A stretch of 9,425 bases of DNA from Desulfuromonas sp. SDB (GTDB taxonomy: Bacteria > SDB-A). Below are positions 1 to 5,407 of the stretch, piece after piece; the first letter of the stretch is position 1; the number at the start of each line of letters is the position of its first letter. The notes beneath the pieces are model-generated. The model made no database searches and was not told where the DNA came from. It worked only from the letters and a program-made list of their open reading frames with translations. Position numbers and translations under genes: made by a program. Location of the stretch: NCBI GenBank assembly GCA_001412365.1, contig LKUE01000058.1, forward strand, positions 1 to 9,425. The letters are read 5' to 3'.

Positions 1-5
1 ATCAG

Positions 6-28
6 GGATAAAATCAGAGATTTTATCC
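6..28. repeat. Perfect 10-bp inverted repeat (hairpin)
   Basis: GGATAAAATC (6-15) and GATTTTATCC (19-28) are exact reverse complements separated by the three bases AGA. The stem is AT-rich and no T-run follows on either strand, so it is not a textbook terminator. It could be a transcript-end hairpin of a gene to the left, or part of an interspersed palindromic element. Confidence 0.6.
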
Positions 29-135
29 AGGGAGAATCAGCGCAGATGAAGTGTGCTTGCACAGTCTCATCAAGCTGATAGCCCGTCTCATGAAACAATC
101 CTGTCCAAAAGTTTTTTCCCGGGGTCGGATGGTGT

Positions 136-189
136 GCTCTGTGTTGGGAAAGGTAGTGCGGGAATGGGCTCTGTGTTCATCTGTGGCTA
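136..189. repeat. Short direct repeats, possible interspersed intergenic element
   Basis: GCTCTGTGTT occurs at 136-145 and again at 168-177. The second copy continues into a phrase with CTGTG repeated at 171-175 and 181-185 (TCTGTGTTCATCTGTGGCTA at 170-189). Phrases of this style recur in intergenic DNA of several bacterial phyla. Whether this one is repeated in its own genome cannot be judged from this window. Confidence 0.35.
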
Positions 190-211
190 TTCAATAAGGA
201 GTGGGGATGGG

Positions 212-832
212 CTACTGGAAACTGAAAAACCACCTGCGTTTAACCTTCACCGGATGCAGTCTGAGCCATAAATCATCAGGAAGATAGATATCTGCTCCAC
301 AAAAATTGCATTCCACCATCCGGTCCTTACCATCAATGTCCAGAGCGCCTCCGCATTTAGGGCAGGTAAATACCACAATTTTATCAGAGGAGGTGGAATT
401 ATCAGAAGAGGGATCCCGGAGCAGACAGTTATAGAGGGCGGTAATGCCGGGAAATTCCTGTTTCAACCAGTCGGGGGGATAATCAATAGGTATATTATTA
501 CCACATTGAGGGCATCTGTAATTTTCATCCTGGGGGCTTATTTTTTCCAAATCCACATCCAGTTTACATTCGGTGCAGTAAGGTTTCATATTGGCATAGG
601 TCAGATTGCAGTTAAAGTGACCGAAGATAGTTGAATTAGTGCCCTGGCCCGGTTCTAATTCTTTTTGGACCGATTGTTTTATATCCTTGATTAAATCAAC
701 TAAAAACTCCTTGGGTACATCTATATCATGTTGACAGGAATCGCAGTGTACCTGGAGAAGGGGACCGGTAAATTTTATTGAATTATCACACTTCGGACAG
801 ACAATACTCAATTCAACCATTGCATAATTCAT
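212..832 (-). CDS. Triple zinc-ribbon protein of unknown function
   Basis: A 206-residue soluble protein with six CxxC pairs, at residues 12/15, 30/33, 86/89, 107/110, 157/160 and 175/178. Consecutive pairs fit three separate zinc ribbons (about 10-40, 84-115 and 155-185), each probably binding one metal through four cysteines. The third has the classic CPKCGG...CNFCG form. Linkers are acidic or polar and no enzymatic domain, signal peptide or membrane helix is seen. The C-terminus is basic and aromatic (KRRWFF). Start chosen at ATG 832: CAGGAG lies 5 nt upstream, whereas the in-frame GTG at 838 overlaps that ribosome site. It is the last gene of the metal/oxygen operon, 15 nt after the SufB-like gene. 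A role in protein or nucleic-acid contacts, zinc binding or Fe-S protein support is possible, but no function is recognised. Confidence 0.85.
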   Translation of the reverse strand: MNYAMVELSIVCPKCDNSIKFTGPLLQVHCDSCQHDIDVPKEFLVDLIKDIKQSVQKELEPGQGTNSTIFGHFNCNLTYANMKPYCTECKLDVDLEKISPQDENYRCPQCGNNIPIDYPPDWLKQEFPGITALYNCLLRDPSSDNSTSSDKIVVFTCPKCGGALDIDGKDRMVECNFCGADIYLPDDLWLRLHPVKVKRRWFFSFQ

Positions 833-837
833 AATCA

Positions 838-843
838 CTCCTG
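838..843 (-). promoter_or_regulatory. Ribosome binding site fixing the zinc-ribbon start
   Basis: CAGGAG on the minus strand sits 5 nt before the ATG at 832. The alternative GTG at 838-836 overlaps this site, which excludes it as the start. Confidence 0.7.
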
Positions 844-847
844 AATT

Positions 848-1789
848 TTACTTTGATAGCAAACCTTGGATTATCATTTCCACCGCTTCATCTTCTGAAA
901 TTCCCCGGGACATTAAAGTTTCCAATTGTTTGTTGTCCACACTCCCAATTGCCGCTTCATGGGTGACATGAGCTTTGGGATGAGCCACTTCCACAATGGG
1001 GACCGCATTAGCCACTCCTTGATCCTGGACTATTTCTTTACAATCCACATGACCCCGGGCATAGGGTGCGCTTGCTACAATTTTATTATTTATCTGTGCT
1101 CTTGCTCTGTCTCTGACCGCAATCTTTGAAGTCAATACCGCGGTGGAATGTTCTCCATTGAGATAAGCCTGCTCATTGATTTTTATCACATCATCCTGCA
1201 AGCCGCTGATTCGTGCATTCATGTCAATAACAGAGTATTCCAATCCTTCTGCAGCATAATCAACATCTATGATGCCCACTCTGCCTTTGAGAAGAACAAA
1301 TTCTGTGGAAAACCGTGAGTTTTTGCCTACCACTATCTTTGCTTTGGGAATTACCTCTACTCCTCCGCTGTCACTATGTACATGTTTTTCCTGATAACTG
1401 TAAACCGCATTTTCTCCAATTAAAATTTCCGCATTCATGATGTGCTTAACTTTAATTGCCCGGGGAAATACGCAATGAGCCAGTATAGCAATGGAGGAAT
1501 TATCTCCAATGTTCACCTTCATCTCAATTCTCTGAGTGCCCCTCTCCGGCAGCATCCCGAAACAAAGATGAACCGGTTTATTAATTTTATGCTGGGATTC
1601 CAGGTCGATTTCTATATTTAAACCCTGTTCAATTTGCTCAGTTTTAATATTTAAACCGGGCACTCCGTGCATCCCTAAAACCTTGTCATGATTAACTATC
1701 AGATGAGCTATTTCAGGATCAGTCAATACATCTGCATCTGAATCTGTTTGCTGGTATAAATCCCTGGCAGTGGCGTAGTCATTATTCAT
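848..1789 (-). CDS. sufB: SufB/SufD-family Fe-S scaffold, minimal (SmsB-like)
   Basis: A 313-residue SufB/D-type protein, the scaffold partner of the SufC ATPase for assembling Fe-S clusters in the cytoplasm. The middle is a run of short beta strands (about residues 70-240), as expected for the SufBD beta-helix. The diagnostic C-terminal block reads GHVDCKEIVQDQG (246-258), then THEAAIGSVD (276-285), then SRGISEDEA (294-302). C250 and E278 are spaced like the catalytic Cys/Glu of E. coli SufB, so this copy looks SufB-like and functional. It is much shorter than E. coli SufB (about 495 residues) and fits the short form found in archaea and anaerobes (two-gene SUF-like minimal system). The ATG at 1789 is chosen because GGGAG lies 6 nt upstream. 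It overlaps the sufC stop by 8 nt (ATGAATAA), implying translational coupling. No SufS, SufE or SufU is present in the window. Confidence 0.92.
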   Translation of the reverse strand: MNNDYATARDLYQQTDSDADVLTDPEIAHLIVNHDKVLGMHGVPGLNIKTEQIEQGLNIEIDLESQHKINKPVHLCFGMLPERGTQRIEMKVNIGDNSSIAILAHCVFPRAIKVKHIMNAEILIGENAVYSYQEKHVHSDSGGVEVIPKAKIVVGKNSRFSTEFVLLKGRVGIIDVDYAAEGLEYSVIDMNARISGLQDDVIKINEQAYLNGEHSTAVLTSKIAVRDRARAQINNKIVASAPYARGHVDCKEIVQDQGVANAVPIVEVAHPKAHVTHEAAIGSVDNKQLETLMSRGISEDEAVEMIIQGLLSK

Positions 1790-2570
1790 CTTTCTCTCCC
1801 TTATCAACCTGGAAAATATCACTATTTTGTTTATCTATTGACTGAATTGTGCCATCAGGCTTGTTTTTGTGATCACAGGGTTCGCAAACTGATTTAAAAT
1901 ACTGGGAAATTTTTTCAACTGAACCTTTATCCTGAAGCTGTCCTCTGCAAATTAAAAAGGCATGATCAGCTTGATCAAGTACCGCCAAACTATGGGTAAT
2001 CAGAATAATTGTAGTTCCCCGTTTCTTTAAAATCTTAATTACTTCGAAAATCTTTTCAATGGAAGCAATATCAATACCCGAATCAGGTTCGTCCATCATC
2101 GCAATTACCGGTTCCATAACCATTATCGAAGCCAATTCTATCTTCTTTCTCTCCCCCCCGCTGAGGGTTTTATCTACCGACCGGAATAAATAACTTGCAG
2201 GTTCCAGTCCTACCGTATTTAATGCATTTTCAGCTATTTCCTTGTTCTTCTGTTTAGCGGAGGCCAAAATAAAATCACTTACGGAGAGACCCTCAAATCT
2301 AGCCGGTTCCTGCCAGGAGAGAGTTAATCCAAATTTTGCTCTTTCATCAATACTCACTTGTTTTAATGAATTTCCCTTGAACAAAATATCACCATCGAAA
2401 TTATGATAACCGTTTAAGCCCATGATGGTTGAGGCTAAACTGGATTTTCCTGCTCCGTTTGGCCCCACCACTGCATGTATGTATCCTTCCCAGAATTCTA
2501 AACTTAAATTATCCAATATTTTTTTCCCATCCAGGGTTAAACTCAGATTTTTTACTTCTAATACAGACAT
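1782..2570 (-). CDS. sufC: SufC-family Fe-S assembly ATPase (SmsC-like)
   Basis: A 262-residue ABC-type ATPase that powers Fe-S assembly on the SufB-like scaffold. No membrane segment is present. Visible motifs are Walker A GPNGAGKSS (36-44), Q-loop glutamine 87 in SWQEPARFEG (typical of SufC), signature LSGGERKK (136-143), Walker B VIAMMDEPDSGID (155-167) and H-loop histidine 193. Residues up to about 224 match a normal SufC. The remaining 38 or so form a polar tail that starts with CEPCDH (C229, C232) and is longer than the usual SufC end. Start at ATG 2570 with GGAG 6 nt upstream is preferred to the TTG at 2573. It is directly coupled to the SufB-like gene. An 82-nt gap with a hairpin separates it from ferritin. 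Confidence 0.95.
   Translation of the reverse strand: MSVLEVKNLSLTLDGKKILDNLSLEFWEGYIHAVVGPNGAGKSSLASTIMGLNGYHNFDGDILFKGNSLKQVSIDERAKFGLTLSWQEPARFEGLSVSDFILASAKQKNKEIAENALNTVGLEPASYLFRSVDKTLSGGERKKIELASIMVMEPVIAMMDEPDSGIDIASIEKIFEVIKILKKRGTTIILITHSLAVLDQADHAFLICRGQLQDKGSVEKISQYFKSVCEPCDHKNKPDGTIQSIDKQNSDIFQVDKGEKDE
1796..1800 (-). promoter_or_regulatory. Ribosome binding site for the SufB-like gene, inside sufC
   Basis: GGGAG on the minus strand, 6 nt before the ATG at 1789 and inside the last codons of sufC. It supports the 313-residue form over the GTG at 1822. Confidence 0.65.
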
Positions 2571-2599
2571 CAATCACTCCCTGGTAACGATTATAAATG

Positions 2600-2620
2600 G
2601 CTGGAGCATTAAGCCCCAGC
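2600..2620 (-). other. mRNA hairpin between ferritin and sufC
   Basis: On the minus-strand transcript, GCUGGGGC pairs with GCUCCAGC (7 Watson-Crick pairs plus one G-U) around a UUAAU loop. It lies in the only long gap (82 nt) of the operon, 30 nt ahead of the sufC start. The following bases (CATTTATAATC) are AT-rich but not a true T-run. It may act as a partial terminator, a processing site or an mRNA stabiliser separating the storage/detoxification genes from the Fe-S assembly genes. Confidence 0.5.
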
Positions 2621-2652
2621 TGAATTTCCATACTTCACTGAGGCAGCGGCGA

Positions 2653-3147
2653 CTAATGTTCCCCTCTTTGACCCAAGGTCCGGTCCATCATCAACATCCC
2701 ATTGGAATTATCCCTAATCATAGATAATTTTTCTACAATTTCACTGGCATTTGCTTCTTCTTCAACCTGTTCAGTTACAAACCAATCCAGCATAGCCTCA
2801 GTGGCATAATCATCCAGTTCTCTGGAAATCTTAACCAGATTATTTATGAGGGAAGTAACTTTTTGTTCATGCTGATATGCTGCCTGAAATGCAGCCAGGG
2901 GAGATTCCCATTCGGTGGGAGGGCCTTCAATTGGTTTTAATATTACTCTTTCCCCTCGATCGTTGACATATTTGTAGAACTTCATTGCATGTTCAACTTC
3001 TTCATGCGCCTGAACCTCCATCCAATGGGCAAAACCCTGAAAATTTTTCTCCTCAAAATAGCTAGCCATGGACAAGTACATGTAGGCAGAATACAATTCC
3101 GCATTTATCTGTTCATTAATAGCATCCAGCATTTGTTTAGGTATCAT
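2653..3147 (-). CDS. ftnA: Ferritin, non-haem (FtnA type)
   Basis: A 164-residue bacterial ferritin subunit. It oxidises Fe(II) at a di-iron ferroxidase centre and stores ferric mineral inside a 24-subunit shell. All expected ligands are present at the same numbers as in E. coli FtnA: E17, E50 and H53 (in EEVEH), E94, Q127 and E130. The four-helix bundle length and the family phrase GFAHWMEVQAHEEVEHA (38-54) fit a non-haem ferritin rather than bacterioferritin. The ATG is preceded by GAGGAG. The upstream TM1266-like stop is only 9 nt away, so the ribosome site lies against that stop. In the operon it would sequester iron, and it follows a flavodiiron/rubredoxin pair that removes oxygen. The C-terminus (TLGQRGEH) is intact. 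Confidence 0.97.
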   Translation of the reverse strand: MIPKQMLDAINEQINAELYSAYMYLSMASYFEEKNFQGFAHWMEVQAHEEVEHAMKFYKYVNDRGERVILKPIEGPPTEWESPLAAFQAAYQHEQKVTSLINNLVKISRELDDYATEAMLDWFVTEQVEEEANASEIVEKLSMIRDNSNGMLMMDRTLGQRGEH

Positions 3148-3156
3148 TATTACTCC

Positions 3157-3417
3157 TCATTCACTTAAAGTTAAACTTACATATTTAGCTTCCACTCCCG
3201 GAAGCAGATTTAATTTTCTGGCAACTTCTTCAATATTGTTTTTATCCCCTACCACCTCTAAAACCATTAATCCGAAATCTGAACAATCCTCCAATACTCC
3301 GTCATGCACCCCTAATCTGGTTTTGATCATACAGCCCCATTCCGTCAAGATTTGCTGCACTTTTAACGCAGAATCTTTTCTTTTTCCAACCAGGATCAAG
3401 ATTAAATGCTTGGTCAT
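3157..3417 (-). CDS. TM1266-family small protein (ACT-like fold)
   Basis: An 86-residue protein resembling the TM1266 family ('iron-only hydrogenase system regulator'), a small ACT/NikR-C-like fold with no DNA-binding domain. The pattern matches: an N-terminal strand LILILVG, a helix with KVQQILTEWG, then CMIKTRLGVHD (29-39), a second strand FGLMVLEVVGD (48-58), a helix and a terminal GVEAKYVSLTL strand. It has two cysteines, C29 and C45, flanking the RLGVH loop. Known relatives usually sit beside HydE/F/G hydrogenase maturases, none of which is in this window. Here it lies between the flavodiiron gene (16 nt upstream) and ferritin (9 nt downstream), suggesting a metal- or redox-linked sensing or accessory role. 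It has a strong AGGAGGAG site ahead of the ATG. The family assignment is from pattern only, and the biochemical function is unknown. Confidence 0.75.
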   Translation of the reverse strand: MTKHLILILVGKRKDSALKVQQILTEWGCMIKTRLGVHDGVLEDCSDFGLMVLEVVGDKNNIEEVARKLNLLPGVEAKYVSLTLSE

Positions 3418-3433
3418 GCTCTCCTCCTGTTTT

Positions 3434-4603
3434 TTAGCTGTTTTTAGCCACCACCATTTCCACTAATTTATCTAAGTTATCATAATCAGCCTGCCGGGGA
3501 TAACCTTTGATTAAAATTGGATTTAAAAATTCAGCATTGAGATTGGCCAACAGGGGTTTAATCACTTCTGCCATTCTACCTCCCCATCCGTAGGAACCAA
3601 CCAGACCAATATATTTCGTTTTAGGTCTTAATGCCCCTAACAGGTAAGCAACATAAAAAGTGGAGGGATGAGCTACCGTCAATACTGTAGGTGAAGCCAG
3701 TATTACCGTGGAAGCATCTACTAAGGACATAGCTATTTCCCCGATATCACTTACGGTTATATTGAAGGGGAATACTTCAATCTGAATTTCCATGAATTTG
3801 TCCACCAGGTAATCCACTATCCGGGCAGTACTGCCATGCATGGAAACATAAGGAATGACAACCTGGGGGAGCACTTTATCCGAACTCCACTGCTCATAAG
3901 CAGAAATAATAAATTCCGGATCCCGGTATACCGGACCATGACTGGGAGCAATAATTGACGGGTTCAAAGACTTGATCTCTGCAATATTTCGAGTTATTTG
4001 ATTTCGAAAGGGCATCATTATTTCTGCATAATACCTCTTAGCGTCCCGGAGGACTTTAGGATCACGGTCAGTGAACAGTTGTGAAGTAGCCAGATGTGAA
4101 CCAAAAAAATCACAGCTGAATGCAATCCCGTCTTCCTCCAAATATGTGGTCATAGTTTCCGGCCAATGAACCCAGGGAGTCATTACAAATTTCAATTTCC
4201 GGTCTCCCAGGGACAGTACGTCCTGATTTTCCACTATTTTAAATTTGTTTTCAGGTATTTCTAAATGTTCTGACAAAATGGTCTTAGCTTTAGAATTTGT
4301 GACCAACTGAGCTTGCGGAAATTCAGATAATACCCGGGGAATAATTCCAGAATGATCTTGTTCGGAATGATTGGAAATAACATAATCAATTTTTTTAATA
4401 TTCAATTGTTGCAAGTTCTTAAAAAGTTGGTGTTCACAGTCCGGATCCACCGTATCAATTAATGCGGTTTTTTCAGATCCTTTAATAACATAGGAATTAT
4501 AGCTGGTGCCATCGGGGAGAGGTATTAATTCATCAAATAATCTCCGGTCCCAGTGCATCGCTCCAACCCAAAAAACCGCTTCATTTATCTTTATTGCTGA
4601 CAT
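3434..4603 (-). CDS. fprA: Flavodiiron protein, class A (O2/NO reductase)
   Basis: A 389-residue A-type flavoprotein. It reduces O2 to water (or NO to N2O) in the cytoplasm of anaerobes with electrons from rubredoxin. The N-terminal metallo-beta-lactamase-like domain (about 1-245) carries a complete di-iron ligand set: H79, E81, D83 and H84 in NHSEQDHSG, H146 in PWVHWPET, D165 in SCDFFGSH and H222 in SHGP. The C-terminal flavodoxin domain (about 247-389) has the FMN phosphate loop SMHGSTARI (254-262) and ends without further fused domains, so this is the simple class A form. Rubredoxin, its usual donor, is encoded just upstream (18 nt). The ribosome site is weak (AGAG before an A-run), which may lower its yield relative to rubredoxin. 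Confidence 0.96.
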   Translation of the reverse strand: MSAIKINEAVFWVGAMHWDRRLFDELIPLPDGTSYNSYVIKGSEKTALIDTVDPDCEHQLFKNLQQLNIKKIDYVISNHSEQDHSGIIPRVLSEFPQAQLVTNSKAKTILSEHLEIPENKFKIVENQDVLSLGDRKLKFVMTPWVHWPETMTTYLEEDGIAFSCDFFGSHLATSQLFTDRDPKVLRDAKRYYAEIMMPFRNQITRNIAEIKSLNPSIIAPSHGPVYRDPEFIISAYEQWSSDKVLPQVVIPYVSMHGSTARIVDYLVDKFMEIQIEVFPFNITVSDIGEIAMSLVDASTVILASPTVLTVAHPSTFYVAYLLGALRPKTKYIGLVGSYGWGGRMAEVIKPLLANLNAEFLNPILIKGYPRQADYDNLDKLVEMVVAKNS

Positions 4604-4621
4604 TTTTTTCTCTGGATTGAC

Positions 4622-4780
4622 TCACTGTTTTTTGAAAAGATCCTTAGCTGCTCCACAGATTGGACACACCCAGCTATCCGGTACTTCGCTAAATGGAGTG
4701 CCCGGATTTACTCCGTTGTCAGGATCGCCTTTTTCCGGATCATAAACATATCCGCATAATTTGCATACATATTTATCCAT
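4622..4780 (-). CDS. rub: Rubredoxin
   Basis: A 52-residue rubredoxin: a small cytoplasmic electron carrier with one iron held by four cysteines, C6 and C9 in CKLCGY and C39 and C42 in CPICGA. The conserved core is complete: [14 protein letters not shown] (11-24), [15 protein letters not shown] (26-40) and the ending KDLFKK. Length matches the family norm. It is preceded by GGAGGAGA and starts 13 nt after the regulator stop. The flavodiiron gene begins 18 nt later. The pairing implies it donates electrons to FprA. The NAD(P)H:rubredoxin reductase needed to recharge it is not in the window. Confidence 0.97.
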   Translation of the reverse strand: MDKYVCKLCGYVYDPEKGDPDNGVNPGTPFSEVPDSWVCPICGAAKDLFKKQ

Positions 4781-4793
4781 TTTCTCCTCCTGG

Positions 4794-5342
4794 TTAAGAT
4801 TTTGACTTGTTGATATCTTCTGTTTCCAGTTTAAGTAATACCTTTTGATACTTTTCTATACAGGATTGGAGGCACTGTTTGCACTGAGTATAATTTTTCT
4901 TACCATGCTTGCAGTGGCGGTGAAATCCATTCAACCAATCCTCTCCAGCCCGGGGGCAGCAGTCAATAAATTCCAAAAAACTGATTAAACGGTTTAATAC
5001 ATCCTTGGATAGTGAATATTCAATATCTTCCGATACCTGCTGGGAACTATGTTCATTCAGACACAAAACTTTATTTAGAAATTTATAAATTATTAAATGA
5101 TCATGATAAATTTGTTCAGCAATTTTTTCACCTTGAGGAGTGAGAGTAATAAGATCATAGGGAACATAATTTACCAAATCTCTTCTAGCTAATGACTGGA
5201 GGGCACCAGTTACTGAAGAACTTTTAACTTTCATCTTTTTGGCAACATCTTTCACTCTAGCTACTTTTTTATATTCAATAATTTGAAATATTGAAAACAG
5301 ATATTTTTCCAAACTTCTAGTTAATTTTTTTTCATTACTCAC
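4794..5342 (-). CDS. DtxR/MntR-family metal-dependent repressor, Cys-rich tail
   Basis: A 182-residue metalloregulator. The N-terminal winged helix (about 8-75) includes the helix-turn-helix [20 protein letters not shown] (29-48) and wing LITLTPQG. The dimerisation/metal helices follow (74-125). H80 and E105/E108 fit family metal ligands. The family EH pair after them reads EY here (E108-Y109), so one classical histidine ligand seems lost. The C-terminal part is cysteine- and histidine-rich: CCPRAGEDW from 128, HRHCKHG (141-147), then C154, C157 and C161. No SH3-like domain follows, so it is MntR-like in size with an extra metal or Fe-S binding region. The start is GTG at 5342, as TAG lies shortly upstream in frame. 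It heads the operon and has a palindromic operator over its own promoter, so autoregulation is likely. The metal (Fe or Mn) is inferred; neighbours favour iron. Confidence 0.9.
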   Translation of the reverse strand: MSNEKKLTRSLEKYLFSIFQIIEYKKVARVKDVAKKMKVKSSSVTGALQSLARRDLVNYVPYDLITLTPQGEKIAEQIYHDHLIIYKFLNKVLCLNEHSSQQVSEDIEYSLSKDVLNRLISFLEFIDCCPRAGEDWLNGFHRHCKHGKKNYTQCKQCLQSCIEKYQKVLLKLETEDINKSKS

Positions 5343-5365
5343 AATTATTGTCTATCCTAAAATTA

Positions 5366-5379
5366 TTAGTCATGACTAA
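5366..5379. promoter_or_regulatory. Palindromic operator for the DtxR-family repressor
   Basis: TTAGTCATGACTAA is a perfect 14-bp palindrome. It directly abuts the -10 box of the promoter that drives the regulator and its operon, and would cover the start point. The TTAG...CTAA ends resemble boxes bound by DtxR/IdeR/TroR-type repressors. A further TTAGG half-site (minus strand, 5360-5356) lies just downstream. Binding by the adjacent regulator is inferred from position and symmetry. Confidence 0.75.
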
Positions 5380-5407
5380 AATATAATCTGTTTAGCTTTG
5401 CTGTCAA
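5380..5407 (-). promoter_or_regulatory. Sigma70-like promoter of the dtxR-suf operon
   Basis: On the minus strand, a perfect -35 TTGACA (5407-5402) is followed by a 16-base spacer and TATATT (5385-5380), five of six matches to TATAAT. The -35 box overlaps the TGA stop of the DUF364 gene. Predicted transcription starts around 5373, inside the palindrome, leaving a leader of about 30 nt before the GTG at 5342. Confidence 0.72.

Larger units (their letters stand above)
1..211. other. Non-coding tail downstream of the minus-strand operon
   Basis: No convincing gene is seen here. The stretch lies downstream of the last gene of the minus-strand operon and runs off the window edge. It contains a perfect hairpin at 6-28, an approximate direct repeat (3-17 versus 28-40, both beginning CAGGGA and ending ATCAG), and the 10-mer GCTCTGTGTT at both 136-145 and 168-177. 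The open frames crossing it have unlike-protein composition or are very short. No GC-rich hairpin followed by a T-run is seen on the minus strand, so the operon terminator is not obvious. The segment looks like intergenic repeat material rather than coding DNA. Confidence 0.5.

Noticed and set aside
1-78. Open plus-strand frame from the window edge that could be the last 25 residues of a gene
   Set aside because: The encoded DKIRDFI phrase coincides with the perfect hairpin, the stretch is too short to judge, and no family is recognisable. It cannot be excluded without sequence to the left.
53-271. Plus-strand 72-codon open frame starting with GTG
   Set aside because: No ribosome site, composition unlike its neighbours, and it runs into the convincing zinc-ribbon gene on the other strand.
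1790-1822. Longer SufB-like start at GTG 1822
   Set aside because: It would add 11 residues read from within sufC and has no ribosome site; the ATG at 1789 has GGGAG at proper spacing.
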